A stretch of DNA of 64,000 nt from Pseudomonadota bacterium (lineage in GTDB: Bacteria; Pseudomonadota; Gammaproteobacteria; Burkholderiales; Ferrovaceae): contig JAKBLB010000004.1 in NCBI GenBank assembly GCA_021832305.1, positions 59,675-123,674 of the forward strand, read 5' to 3'. This document shows, in pieces, positions 29,743-39,553 of this stretch; positions within the stretch are counted from its first letter, which is position 1; each line of letters opens with the position of its first letter. The translations under genes were made by a program, and so were the position numbers. The notes below the pieces were generated by a model. That model was given only the letters and a program-made list of their open reading frames with translations, was not told the DNA's origin and searched no databases.

Positions 29743-31950
29743 ATGACAATGAGTAATTTGGATCGCCGAGATTTCCTCAAGGTATTGGGGATCAGTGGGG
29801 CTGCTGCCACACTGGCAGGATGTGGTCATACTTCCATCGAGTCAGGGGTGGAAGAGGTCATGTCTTACGTCCATCCTCAAGACTTCGTGGTGCCCGGCAT
29901 CGGAGTTTTTTATGCCTCGACCTGCGCCCAGTGTGGTTCCGGCTGTGGAATCATGGGCAAGGTGCGCGAAGGGCGGGTTCTTAAACTGGAGGGAAATCCC
30001 GAGTCCGGAATCAGCGGCGGAAAGATTTGCGGGCTGGGACAGGCAGGCGTGCAGGCCCACTACAACCCGGATCGGTTGCGTACGCCCATGTATAAGGGTG
30101 AAGGGGGATTGACCCCCGTATCCTGGGAGACGGCCCATCAGATCCTGGAACAACGTCTGGGACCAAACAGTCCGCTGAAAGGCGAACAGATCGCTTTTCT
30201 GACCGGAGGGGTCAGTGGACACCAGCGGGTACTTCTGGAAAATTTCCTGGAAACCTTTGATTCCACCCATCATGTGACCTACGATGCGCTCTCCACCGCC
30301 ACGGGGAGAGCCGCCAGCAAGGCCATTCTGGGCGCGGAGCAGCCCCTCTGGAATATCCACAAGGCACGCCTGATCCTGTCCTTTGGTAACGATTTCCTGG
30401 GCAGCGGCGTCTCGCCGGTTTACATGGCACGCCAGTATGCGCTGTTTCGAAAGGCACCACGCGGTACCTTGATCCAGATCGAGCCGCGCATGACCCTGAC
30501 GGGAGGAAATGCGGATCGCTGGTATCCCATCAAGCCAGGGACCGAAGGAATTCTGGCCTTGGGTATCGCGCATGACTTGCTGCAACACGAAGAGTTCTCC
30601 AGGGGTGTTCCGCAGGAAATTCTCGATCTGGTCAAAAATTACGATCGGGATGCCGTGAGCGATATCACGGGGATCGGTTCCGATGCGGTACGCCTGATTG
30701 CGGCTCAACTGTGGAACAATACGCCTTCTCTGGTGATTGCCGGACCTTCGGTAGAAGGACACCCCTATGGGTTCAGCAATGCGGCGGCCGTACAACTGCT
30801 CAACGTGATTCTGGGGAATCGGGGGCAGACGATGGAGGGACAGGCCGAACATCCCTTCCCTCAACTGACGCCTACCTTGGGAAGTTACCATGCGCTGGCT
30901 GACCTGAACCAGAAAATGGCCGCTGGAAAGACACAGGCCCTACTGGTTTATGGTACCAATCCGGTGTTCACGGCGCCGTCGCATCTGCCCTTCGGGGAAT
31001 CCATGAGCAATGTTCCTTTCAAGGTGGCTTTTGTCACGCACATGGATGAAACTGCGGGACATTGTGATCTGGTTCTACCTCTGCTGTCCGCGCTGGAAGA
31101 CTTTGGCACCCATGTGGCCGAATACCAGCCGGATGGCGTGGAGGTGATGCTGCAGCAACCCCTGATGGAAAAACTCTATCCCGAGTCCAAGGGGTACGGC
31201 GACATCCTTCTGGAAATATTGAAAAAACGCAAGCCAGAGGCCTACGCCGCATTTCCTGACTATTACAGTTATCTCAAAACCGCCATGGTCAAGGCCAAGC
31301 CGGTTTTCAAGGTCAGCGACAGCGATGATCATTTCTGGGAAGACGCCCTGCGCAATGGTCTCGTCAAGTGGAACGGAAAACCGACCTCTCTGGAGGCCAA
31401 GCTACCGGCCCTGACCCTGCCGAAGCCAGCAGAACTGACGACGGACTACCCCTTCTACTTCGTTCCCTCCATCCGACCGGACATGCGCGACGGGCGTCAT
31501 GCCTACCTGCCCTGGCTGCAGGAATCGCCTGAAACCATGACCACGGTGGTCTGGGACAGTTGGGTCGAGATCCATCCCAAAACGGCAGAGGCGATGCAGA
31601 TCAAGGAAGGGGACATTCTGCAAATCCAGTCTGCCACCGGATCCGTGCGCGCCAAGGCCTATCTGTTTCCTGGCATTCAACCCGATACGGTATCCATGCC
31701 GCTGGGGCAAGGGCATACCCAGCTCGGACGGTTTGCCACGGGGGTTGGGGTGAATCCCTACAAGATTCTCGATCCGATTTTTGACGATCGTACCGGGGAA
31801 CTGGCCATGCATGCCACGCGTGTGGCCTTGAGAAAAACAGGCGAGCATCAGGTGGTCGTGAAGGACGAGGGCCCCACCACCTTCCAGAACGGGCAAAAAC
31901 TTGTCGCCACCTTGTCCGCTGACCAAGCCAAATTGTCCAAGGAGATCTAG
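29743..31950 (+). CDS. actB1: ACIII ActB, molybdopterin-oxidoreductase-like part (ActB1)
   Basis: Tat motif DRRDFLKVLGI with lipobox LAGC; CAQCGSGCGIMGKVREGRVLKLEGNPE; ends before ferredoxin domain. Confidence 0.88.
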   Translation: MTMSNLDRRDFLKVLGISGAAATLAGCGHTSIESGVEEVMSYVHPQDFVVPGIGVFYASTCAQCGSGCGIMGKVREGRVLKLEGNPESGISGGKICGLGQAGVQAHYNPDRLRTPMYKGEGGLTPVSWETAHQILEQRLGPNSPLKGEQIAFLTGGVSGHQRVLLENFLETFDSTHHVTYDALSTATGRAASKAILGAEQPLWNIHKARLILSFGNDFLGSGVSPVYMARQYALFRKAPRGTLIQIEPRMTLTGGNADRWYPIKPGTEGILALGIAHDLLQHEEFSRGVPQEILDLVKNYDRDAVSDITGIGSDAVRLIAAQLWNNTPSLVIAGPSVEGHPYGFSNAAAVQLLNVILGNRGQTMEGQAEHPFPQLTPTLGSYHALADLNQKMAAGKTQALLVYGTNPVFTAPSHLPFGESMSNVPFKVAFVTHMDETAGHCDLVLPLLSALEDFGTHVAEYQPDGVEVMLQQPLMEKLYPESKGYGDILLEILKKRKPEAYAAFPDYYSYLKTAMVKAKPVFKVSDSDDHFWEDALRNGLVKWNGKPTSLEAKLPALTLPKPAELTTDYPFYFVPSIRPDMRDGRHAYLPWLQESPETMTTVVWDSWVEIHPKTAEAMQIKEGDILQIQSATGSVRAKAYLFPGIQPDTVSMPLGQGHTQLGRFATGVGVNPYKILDPIFDDRTGELAMHATRVALRKTGEHQVVVKDEGPTTFQNGQKLVATLSADQAKLSKEI

Positions 31951-31951
31951 C

Positions 31952-32800
31952 ATGTCACTGAGCAATCTGATTCAGAACTGGAACTCGTTTCGGACGCGTC
32001 GTCCCTATGAGGGGCAGTACGACGATGCCCCCTACAAGTGGGCCATGGTCATCGACCTGGACGCCTGTATCGGCTGTAACGCGTGTACCGTTGCCTGTTA
32101 TGCGGAAAACAATCTGCCTGTGGTGGGCAAGGAACGCTTTGGCAAGGGGCAGGCCATGCACTGGATCCGCATCGAGCGATACTGGGGGGAGGGGGATGCC
32201 ATGACCTCAGAATTTCCCGATCATGGTGCGCAATACTTGCCCATGCTCTGCCAGCAGTGCGAAGCGGCTCCCTGTGAACCGGTCTGTCCCGTCGGTGCCA
32301 CTCACCACTCGCCGGATGGTCTCAATACCCAGGTGTATAACCGGTGCGTGGGGTCGCGTTATTGTTCGGCCAACTGTCCCTACAAGGTTCGTTACTTCAA
32401 CTGGTGGAATTACCCTGACCGGGCCTGGCCCAATCCGCTGGAATTGCAATTGAATCCAGACGTGACGGTGCGGAGCAAGGGGGTCATGGAAAAGTGTACG
32501 TTCTGCATGCAACGGTTGCGCGCGGGGATGGACAAGGCCAAGACCGAAGGGCGTATCCTGGCCGATGGCGAAGTGCTTACGGCCTGTGCGCAGGCCTGCC
32601 CCACCTCCGCCATCACCTTTGGAAACCTGGCGGATAAAAAGTCCAAGGTGGCCAGAATGTGGAAAAACCAGCAGGTCGATCTGGCCAAGGACAGTCAGGA
32701 AAAATCCGAGGAGGGGATTCGCGGTTACCGGATTCTGGAAGAGTTGAATACCTATCCGTCCATCGTGTATCTCGAACGCGTACGCAATCTCGAGGCTTGA
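31952..32800 (+). CDS. actB2: ACIII ActB iron-sulfur part (ActB2), separate ORF
   Basis: CIGCNACTVAC, CQQCEAAPCEPVC, CVGSRYCSANC, CTFC, CAQACP clusters; ATG at 31952. Confidence 0.9.
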   Translation: MSLSNLIQNWNSFRTRRPYEGQYDDAPYKWAMVIDLDACIGCNACTVACYAENNLPVVGKERFGKGQAMHWIRIERYWGEGDAMTSEFPDHGAQYLPMLCQQCEAAPCEPVCPVGATHHSPDGLNTQVYNRCVGSRYCSANCPYKVRYFNWWNYPDRAWPNPLELQLNPDVTVRSKGVMEKCTFCMQRLRAGMDKAKTEGRILADGEVLTACAQACPTSAITFGNLADKKSKVARMWKNQQVDLAKDSQEKSEEGIRGYRILEELNTYPSIVYLERVRNLEA

Positions 32801-32844
32801 GTTGACCCGCGCGTTCACGAATACCACCATTCAGGGAAAAAACC

Positions 32845-34308
32845 ATGAGTCATAGTGTTCATAGCCATCCTCAGCTGGATGTGCAAGTTGAAAGAAAATT
32901 CATCCCCAAGCAGAAGGATCTGGGGGCGGACGTTACCTGGGCCAAGATCAACAAGGATGTGCTGAGAAGTCTGGAAAAGCCGCGCCCCGTTTTCTGGGTG
33001 ATTTTCTTTTCTGCCCTGGCCTTGTTTTCCTTTGGCGTTTACTGTGAGGTTTATCAGTACCAGAACGGAATGGGGGTGGCAGATTTGAACAACCCGCAGG
33101 TCTGGGGTTTATATATTGCCACCTTCATTTTCTGGATCGGGATGGGTCACTCCGGTACCCTGCTGTCCGCCCTGCTTCATATCATCCATGCGGACTGGCG
33201 AAAACCGATCTACCGGTATTCGGAAGCCATGACCACCTTTACCTTGCTTACGGCTGCCCTGTTTGTGCTGGTGCACATGGGACGGCTCTGGCAGTTTTAC
33301 TATGTGGTGGCCTATCCCAACGAACGCTGGACCTGGCCTAATTTCACCTCACCCCTGGTGTGGGATGCCACGGCCATCGGAACCTATCTGACCTCGTCAC
33401 TCCTGTTCCTCTACATGGGGATGATTCCCGATCTGGCGATCTGTCGCGACAATGCCAGGGGAGCACGGCGGGCACTCTACCGCTTTCTTTCCATGGGCTG
33501 GCAGGGAACCGATCGGCAGTGGGCCAATTTCAAGGTGGCCTACATGACCATGGCCTGCTTTCTGATGCCGCTGGCAGTTTCGGTTCACTCCATCGTGTCC
33601 ACCGACTTTGCCGTGTCACAGAACCCCGGCTGGCACGTGACGTCCTTCCCGCCTTATTTTGTGTTGGGCGCACTGTATTCAGGATGCTCGGGCATTATTA
33701 CCCTGTTCATCGTGCTGCGTTATGTCTTCCGTTTCGAAGCCTACATGACCCAGCCCATCCTGAACAAGCTGATCAAGATGACCTTCGCCATTGCCATGGT
33801 ATGGACCTATCTGGATCTGATCGAGTATGCCACCACCTGGTACGGCAGCGATGAAGTGGCCAAGGCCGACCTGATTTACCGGGCGACGGGGGATTATGCC
33901 CTGCAGTTCTGGGGAATGATTTTCTGCGCCATGGTAATGCCCTTCACCCTGTTGATCCGTTTCGTGCGTCACAACTATGTGGTCTTGCTGATCATTTCAC
34001 TGATCCTCAATGTGGGGATGTGGCTGGAACGTTTCCAGATCATTACGCCCACCTTTGCGAAATCGCACTACCCATGGACATGGACGGCGGGCTGGTGGCC
34101 GAGTTGGGTCCAGTGGGGCATCGTGGCCGGGAGTTTTGGCTGGTTCACCATGCTTTTCATGCTGTACTGCAAGATCTTCCCCAGCGTGTCCATGTATGAA
34201 GTAAAGGAAATGGTGCACGAACAGAACATGGAAGAAAAGGCGCTTGCGGCACAGACAGATGTCCATGAAGCAGGCCTGGTGCCAGAAATGAAGGGAGGAC
34301 AGGCATAA
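32845..34308 (+). CDS. actC: ACIII ActC, NrfD/PsrC-like integral membrane subunit
   Basis: Multi-TM NrfD-like protein in ACIII order. Confidence 0.9.
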   Translation: MSHSVHSHPQLDVQVERKFIPKQKDLGADVTWAKINKDVLRSLEKPRPVFWVIFFSALALFSFGVYCEVYQYQNGMGVADLNNPQVWGLYIATFIFWIGMGHSGTLLSALLHIIHADWRKPIYRYSEAMTTFTLLTAALFVLVHMGRLWQFYYVVAYPNERWTWPNFTSPLVWDATAIGTYLTSSLLFLYMGMIPDLAICRDNARGARRALYRFLSMGWQGTDRQWANFKVAYMTMACFLMPLAVSVHSIVSTDFAVSQNPGWHVTSFPPYFVLGALYSGCSGIITLFIVLRYVFRFEAYMTQPILNKLIKMTFAIAMVWTYLDLIEYATTWYGSDEVAKADLIYRATGDYALQFWGMIFCAMVMPFTLLIRFVRHNYVVLLIISLILNVGMWLERFQIITPTFAKSHYPWTWTAGWWPSWVQWGIVAGSFGWFTMLFMLYCKIFPSVSMYEVKEMVHEQNMEEKALAAQTDVHEAGLVPEMKGGQA

Positions 34309-34835
34309 TGAAAAAATCTCATACTCTGGCGCTGTATGCGGATATGGATGAAGCGGCCAATGCACTCAAGGAACTCAAGTCCTCCGGCATGTCGGGTTTC
34401 AGGATGGAGGACGTGGTGGTCAAATCCCCCATCGACCATCCCGAACTGAGCGAGTTGCTGGGCCCTCGTCCCGTCTATATCCAGTGGTTTACCCTGCTGG
34501 GGGTCCTGCTGGGACCCACTACCGGGTTGGTGTTGATTGCGTCTGCCCAGGCCAGTTTCATTTATCAGGTGCGGGGCGGACGACCGGTGGTTCCGCTTCC
34601 ACCGGATATGGTGCTGACCTATGAACTGTTCATCCTGTCCGGGGTTCTCATGACGGTTCTGGCGACTTTCGTGGCCATGAAGTTGCCGGGTAACCGGAGC
34701 CCGCTCTACAACGCCAGCGTGTCCGAAGACAAGATCGGTATCCTGGTGAAGGCAGACCCGCAAAGCATTCCTCAGATCAACGAAATTTTGGGGCGTCACA
34801 AGCCTCTCGAAATCATGGGAGACCAAGCACGATGA
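34308..34835 (+). CDS. actD: ACIII ActD (DUF3341-like)
   Basis: LYADMDEAANALKELKSSGMSGFRMEDV; two TM; position after actC. Confidence 0.88.
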   Translation: MKKSHTLALYADMDEAANALKELKSSGMSGFRMEDVVVKSPIDHPELSELLGPRPVYIQWFTLLGVLLGPTTGLVLIASAQASFIYQVRGGRPVVPLPPDMVLTYELFILSGVLMTVLATFVAMKLPGNRSPLYNASVSEDKIGILVKADPQSIPQINEILGRHKPLEIMGDQAR

Positions 34836-35380
34836 AATCCTTAACTCGCTGGATACCCATTCTGGCTCTGGTTCCCTCTGTCGCCCTGGCATGGCCGTGG
34901 AGCAAGGATATGGCCAATCAGATCAGCGTCAAACCCCAGGAGGGGCCGGATGCGGTGCGACCTTTTCCGGAAAATTCCGTGCCGATGTCAGGAACGCCGA
35001 CCACGCCTTATGTGCACGATGGGGATGCGGCCATGAATCTGCCCAACCCCAATCCGCCCACTGAAAAGTCGGTGGCTTATGGGCGTGAGATGTTCAAGAT
35101 CTACTGTGTTCCCTGTCATGGAGACTCGGGTACTGGAGATGGCCTGGTGGGCGAGAAACTGATCGTACGCCCCTTTGACCTGACGGCCCCCCGGGTTCAG
35201 AAAGAAGTTCCCGAAGGCTATATCTGGGGACATATCACCTTTGGCGGGGCGCTTATGCCCTCCTACGGGAATGACATGTCGCCCTCCGAGCGCTGGGATG
35301 TGGTGAATTATGTGCGACATGGTCTATTGACAGATCCTACCGCCAAAAAACGCGACATGACCACCACCGAAAACAAATAA
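34832..35380 (+). CDS. actE: ACIII ActE monoheme cytochrome c
   Basis: Signal peptide; CVPCHGDSGTGDG; ATGA overlap with actD. Confidence 0.9.
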   Translation: MKSLTRWIPILALVPSVALAWPWSKDMANQISVKPQEGPDAVRPFPENSVPMSGTPTTPYVHDGDAAMNLPNPNPPTEKSVAYGREMFKIYCVPCHGDSGTGDGLVGEKLIVRPFDLTAPRVQKEVPEGYIWGHITFGGALMPSYGNDMSPSERWDVVNYVRHGLLTDPTAKKRDMTTTENK

Positions 35381-35398
35381 ACCACAAGGAGCCGCGCC

Positions 35399-36403
35399 GT
35401 GATTCCATTTGCAAGTTGGTCAGTATTGACCGTGGATTTTCTGATCGTGCTGCACCTGTGCCTGGCGGGCGTTGCCCTGCCTTGCCTGCTGCATCTGGTC
35501 AATGCCAAGTGGCGTTATGAAGTTCGCCACATTTCCGTTGCGTTCTTCTCCCTGTATCCGCTGGCCGTGATACTTCTGTTGATCCTGCTGTTTGGGGGGG
35601 AAATGACCTTTCCCTGGGCGGGCACCTTCGAGCATCTGCCCAAGTGGAACAACCTGAAGTTTTTGCGGGTACGGGAGATTGCCGGCATCATCATCGTGGG
35701 GCTGGCATATGGCGCATTTGTCCGCTTGCAGCGCACCTCTGAAGATTCTCCGGAAAATCTTTCCCGCTTCAAGGCGCTCGCCGCGGCCATTCCCTTCATC
35801 CATGTCCTGTATTGCACCATGGTGGCGTGGGATTTCGAAATGACCCTGTTGCCTCATTGGGAAAGTTCCATGTTTTCCGTGAACTACATTGTCAGTGTCT
35901 CGGGCATGTTCCTGGCTTCCTTCGTGATTCTGCTCACCATTCTCCAGAACACCGGGGTGATCCGGCAAAAGATCCGGTTCCAGATTTTCAATTATCTGGC
36001 GCAGATGATGCTGGGCTTCACCATTTTATGGATCTATACCTTCTTCGGTCAGTACCTCATCATATGGTACGGCAACATTACGGAGGAAACGACCCGCATC
36101 TACCAGATGCAGTATGGTGACTACAGTCCGCTGTTCTGGCTGTTTTTTGTGATGAAGTTCATCATTCCCTTCGTGACCCTGGTTTTCCCCTTCAGCCGGC
36201 ATAACCCCAGGGTGATTTTCTTCATTGCCTGCGACATCGTCCTGGGCAGTTGGATCGAGCGTTATACCTGGATTTCCGGTACCTACCCCACGCCGCACTT
36301 TCCGATGACCGGCAGTTTCGACATCGGTGTGACGGTGGTGGTGATGGTCACGGCATTCCTGATCGTGCGCAGCCGGTTGAAAAACACCCAGGTGATCAAG
36401 TAA
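35399..36403 (+). CDS. actF: ACIII ActF-like membrane subunit
   Basis: Multi-TM, ACIII position; GTG start. Confidence 0.85.
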   Translation: MIPFASWSVLTVDFLIVLHLCLAGVALPCLLHLVNAKWRYEVRHISVAFFSLYPLAVILLLILLFGGEMTFPWAGTFEHLPKWNNLKFLRVREIAGIIIVGLAYGAFVRLQRTSEDSPENLSRFKALAAAIPFIHVLYCTMVAWDFEMTLLPHWESSMFSVNYIVSVSGMFLASFVILLTILQNTGVIRQKIRFQIFNYLAQMMLGFTILWIYTFFGQYLIIWYGNITEETTRIYQMQYGDYSPLFWLFFVMKFIIPFVTLVFPFSRHNPRVIFFIACDIVLGSWIERYTWISGTYPTPHFPMTGSFDIGVTVVVMVTAFLIVRSRLKNTQVIK

Positions 36404-36428
36404 GAAAGAAGAATTTCCAGTGCGGATG

Positions 36429-36457
36429 TTGAAAACCGCACGGGATGCTGGTATAAA
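36429..36457 (+). promoter_or_regulatory. Putative sigma70 promoter TTGAAA-N17-TATAAA
   Basis: Near-consensus -35 and -10 between actF and the oxidase gene set; dyad GTGCGG/CCGCAC (36420-36441) spans the -35. Confidence 0.65.
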
Positions 36458-36588
36458 GTGGCATGAGAGGTTGAAACCGCAAGGAAACGACCCACAGGCA
36501 AGACAAGAGAGATAATCAGCAAAATAAAAAGTTATGTAAGTTGCTGAATATCATTAATTTCAGTGAAAACGAAAGAGAGGGGGGAGGA

Positions 36589-36864
36589 ATGCAAAAAAAA
36601 TCCATCATGTCGCGCGGCTTTTGGTGCATGATCGTCGGCGGAATGCTGACGGGTATGGGCAATGGCAGCGTGTTCGGTGCAGCCTTGATGTGTTTCCTGG
36701 GGCGCGGTGACTTCAACGATTGGGGAGGATGGAACGGTCTTGCTTATGACCCTCATACCTTCACGGGATTCATCGACTGGTGTATGCTCGTTTTCGGTTT
36801 CGCCTACATTGGTATTCTGGCCATCGCCTTTCAACGGCATGATGCCATTGAAAACGCTGCCTGA
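36589..36864 (+). CDS. Small two-TM membrane protein, hypothetical
   Basis: GGGAGG Shine-Dalgarno then ATG at 36589 (MQKKSIMSRGFWCMIVGGMLTG...). Confidence 0.7.
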   Translation: MQKKSIMSRGFWCMIVGGMLTGMGNGSVFGAALMCFLGRGDFNDWGGWNGLAYDPHTFTGFIDWCMLVFGFAYIGILAIAFQRHDAIENAA

Positions 36865-36911
36865 TCCTCATCCAACCATTTGCGCGCCATTCGCGTCAAG
36901 GAGACATTGAA

Positions 36912-37016
36912 ATGATCGGTACCATCGCCGCAGTTTTGGGGATTGCCCTTGCCTTCTCCAGCATGCTTCTTTCCTGGTATGTCCTGATGCCCCGCAAGCG
37001 TCAGGGTCACCATTGA
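36912..37016 (+). CDS. 34-aa single-TM micro-protein
   Basis: MIGTIAAVLGIALAFSSMLLSWYVLMPRKRQGHH; upstream AAGGAGA; below the ORF-track length cutoff. Confidence 0.65.
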   Translation: MIGTIAAVLGIALAFSSMLLSWYVLMPRKRQGHH

Positions 37017-37082
37017 TTCATTCCAATAACACATTCATTTACTCACGTAATCTGATATAGAAAACAACAGGGGGGGTTCAAG

Positions 37083-38489
37083 ATGTTCAAGTACCTATTT
37101 GCGCGTAGCGAGGATATTCCGGAGGGATCGGCAGCGGTTTACTTCGGTTTCTCCGCGATTACTTGGTTTGTGATTGGAACCGGGTTGGGTGCCTTCAATG
37201 CATCCAAGTTGGCATTTCCTGATTTTGTCACGGGTCTCGAGTTCGTTTCTTTCGGTCACATGCGTCAGGTGCACGTTCACGCCGTGATTTTCGGCTGGAT
37301 TTCCATGGCGTTTGCCATGGCCATGATGTACGTGACCCCGGCCTTGGGTAACACCAAGTTGTGGTCGGAAAAGTTGGGCATCTGGAATGCGTTTCTCTGG
37401 AATGTCGGGCTGTCGCTGGGACTGACGCTGTTGTGGTCCGGGATGACCTCGGGGCGGGAATATTCCGACTTCCCCTGGTTCATCGATCTGTACATTGCGA
37501 CCTTCATGACCATTCCTTTGGGCATCAATGTCTGGATGACCGTCATTCACCGCAAGACGCAGGGGATCTACACCACCAACTGGTTCTTTGCTTCTGCCGT
37601 GTTCATGGTCAGCATCGTGTTTATCGTGGGTAACCTGCCCGAGTGGTTCCATCTGACCGGGTTGACTGAAGCCTACCTGACCTGGTGGTTTGCGCACAAT
37701 GTGCTGGGTCTGTGGATTACTCCGGTTGCAGCGGCCATTGCCTACTACACCATTCCCAAGGTGACCGGCAATCCGCTCTATTCACACCGGATCGGCCACC
37801 TGCACTTCTGGTCTGTGGTCGTGTTCTATTCCACCCCTGCTGCCCACCACCTGATGTCCGCTCCCCTGCCTGAATGGCTCAAGTCCTTCGCTTCGGTGGA
37901 AGGGGTGTTGATTCTGGTGCCAGCCGTTGCCTTCGTGTCCAACATTCTGTTGACCATGCAAGGGAAATGGAACATGTTCGTGGAAAACCTGGAAATCCGC
38001 TTCACGGTGACCGGCTGTCTGATGGCCATCCCGCTGAACATGCAAGGGGGCTTCCAGCAAACCCGTGCCATCAACTGGTACATTCACGGGACGGGCTGGA
38101 TCGTGGCCCACGCCCACTTGGCTCTCCTGGGTTTCTCGACCTTCCTGGAAGCTGCTGCGGTCTACCTGGGTTTGCAAACCCTCATGAAGCGTAAACTGTA
38201 CTCTCTGACTTTGGGGAATCTGCATTTCTGGTTCCTGCTGATCGGATTCACCACCTACTGGGTGTCCATGACCATTGCCGGATTGATTCAAGGGGCCGGA
38301 AAGATCTACGAAGTCCCGTACATCGACGTGGTGATGGCGGAGCATCCCTACATGATTGCCCGCTGGATCGGTGGTTCCCTGGTATTTACCGGAAACTGCT
38401 TCTGGCTCTACAACATGTGGATGACCGCACGCGCCGGGACCGTGATTCCAGAGGGACGCATGGCCCACGAACTGGCCTACGAACGTTAA
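37083..38489 (+). CDS. ccoN: cbb3-type (C-family) heme-copper oxidase subunit I
   Basis: VHVHAVIFGW; WWFAHNVLGLW...FWSVVVFYSTPAAHHL (Cu-His with Tyr 6 before HH); AHAHLALLGF. Confidence 0.9.
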   Translation: MFKYLFARSEDIPEGSAAVYFGFSAITWFVIGTGLGAFNASKLAFPDFVTGLEFVSFGHMRQVHVHAVIFGWISMAFAMAMMYVTPALGNTKLWSEKLGIWNAFLWNVGLSLGLTLLWSGMTSGREYSDFPWFIDLYIATFMTIPLGINVWMTVIHRKTQGIYTTNWFFASAVFMVSIVFIVGNLPEWFHLTGLTEAYLTWWFAHNVLGLWITPVAAAIAYYTIPKVTGNPLYSHRIGHLHFWSVVVFYSTPAAHHLMSAPLPEWLKSFASVEGVLILVPAVAFVSNILLTMQGKWNMFVENLEIRFTVTGCLMAIPLNMQGGFQQTRAINWYIHGTGWIVAHAHLALLGFSTFLEAAAVYLGLQTLMKRKLYSLTLGNLHFWFLLIGFTTYWVSMTIAGLIQGAGKIYEVPYIDVVMAEHPYMIARWIGGSLVFTGNCFWLYNMWMTARAGTVIPEGRMAHELAYER

Positions 38490-38525
38490 TCGGCCACTGA
38501 TCGCAGAATTGGAGGAGAATATCAA

Positions 38526-39482
38526 ATGGTCAATTTTAGAGAGTACAAGATCGGAGCCCGGTTTTTCGGTCTTGCCCTGGGTGGATCGATGACGATCACC
38601 CTGTTTATGCCCAGTTTCGACTTGCGCAATGTAAATGCCACAGAGGTGGCTCTGGACAAGCAGCTTTGGGCCGGTCACGAGTCGGGGTTCAGTCTGGCCG
38701 ATCCCTTCCTGACGGGAGAGCATCGTCCGGTACGGGTGACCTTGAAAACGGATCCGAAAACGGGTCAACCCATGGCATCCACGGTCGCCTATGTTTATCC
38801 GGCGGGGACACCTCTTCCCAATGGCGTGGACCACCCCGATAACCTCGGAAATATCGTGGAGCAATTGAGTCGGGACAAAGGTCGGATCGGTGAAGCCAAC
38901 AAGTCTCAAGGTGCGGTCTTTCTGCTCAGTTCCGAACCTCAGGGCGATGGCTCCAAGCAGTTTTATATTGAAAATGCTTCGGCCACCAAAGGCTGGAATC
39001 CTGAAGAGGTCATGAAAGCAGCTGGGGATGAAAATACCTACCATGCTTCTTATGGAAAGTCCATTTTCGTGCGTGAAGGCTGCTGGTGGTGTCACACCCT
39101 CTTGCCGGAAGAAACCCAGGATTGGCAAGTGTTTGGTGCGCCGCCCATGTTGGGTGACTTCAATGGAGAATCCCCCACTGCCTTTGGTTCTGACCGCAAG
39201 GCGCCGGATATTCTTCATGTGGGATCGCGCAATTCATCGCGCGAATGGATGATGTTGCACTTCTTCAATCCGCGTCTGGTGCAACCGCATTCCATCATGC
39301 CCCGTTTTGACTATCTTTGGGGACCGGTCGACGACAAGGGTCAGAAGATCGATTTCGACAAGTGGCGCGCAGAGTATAACGAGTATGTGGATGGAAAGCG
39401 GGTTACTCCGCCTGAAGTTCCCATGTATGCCAGCAATTCTGATGCCCGCGCGTTGATCGACTTCGTTTTGTCGCTCAAGTAA
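38526..39482 (+). CDS. ccoO: cbb3-type oxidase monoheme subunit CcoO-like
   Basis: VREGCWWCHTL; GSDRKAPDILHVGSRNSSREWMMLHFFNPRLVQPHSIMPRF. Confidence 0.87.
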   Translation: MVNFREYKIGARFFGLALGGSMTITLFMPSFDLRNVNATEVALDKQLWAGHESGFSLADPFLTGEHRPVRVTLKTDPKTGQPMASTVAYVYPAGTPLPNGVDHPDNLGNIVEQLSRDKGRIGEANKSQGAVFLLSSEPQGDGSKQFYIENASATKGWNPEEVMKAAGDENTYHASYGKSIFVREGCWWCHTLLPEETQDWQVFGAPPMLGDFNGESPTAFGSDRKAPDILHVGSRNSSREWMMLHFFNPRLVQPHSIMPRFDYLWGPVDDKGQKIDFDKWRAEYNEYVDGKRVTPPEVPMYASNSDARALIDFVLSLK

Positions 39483-39553
39483 ATCTTGATACCAAACTGA
39501 CTGTCCCTTTCCTTTCAGGGGGGGGCAGTCGATAAAATAAGTGGAGGTCTCTT

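Noticed and set aside
29842-30891. 349-aa minus-strand ORF
   Set aside because: Antisense to actB1, which has clear Tat, lipobox and Cys motifs.
37782-39218. 478-aa minus-strand ORF
   Set aside because: Antisense to ccoN/ccoO; His/Gln/Gly-rich shadow translation.
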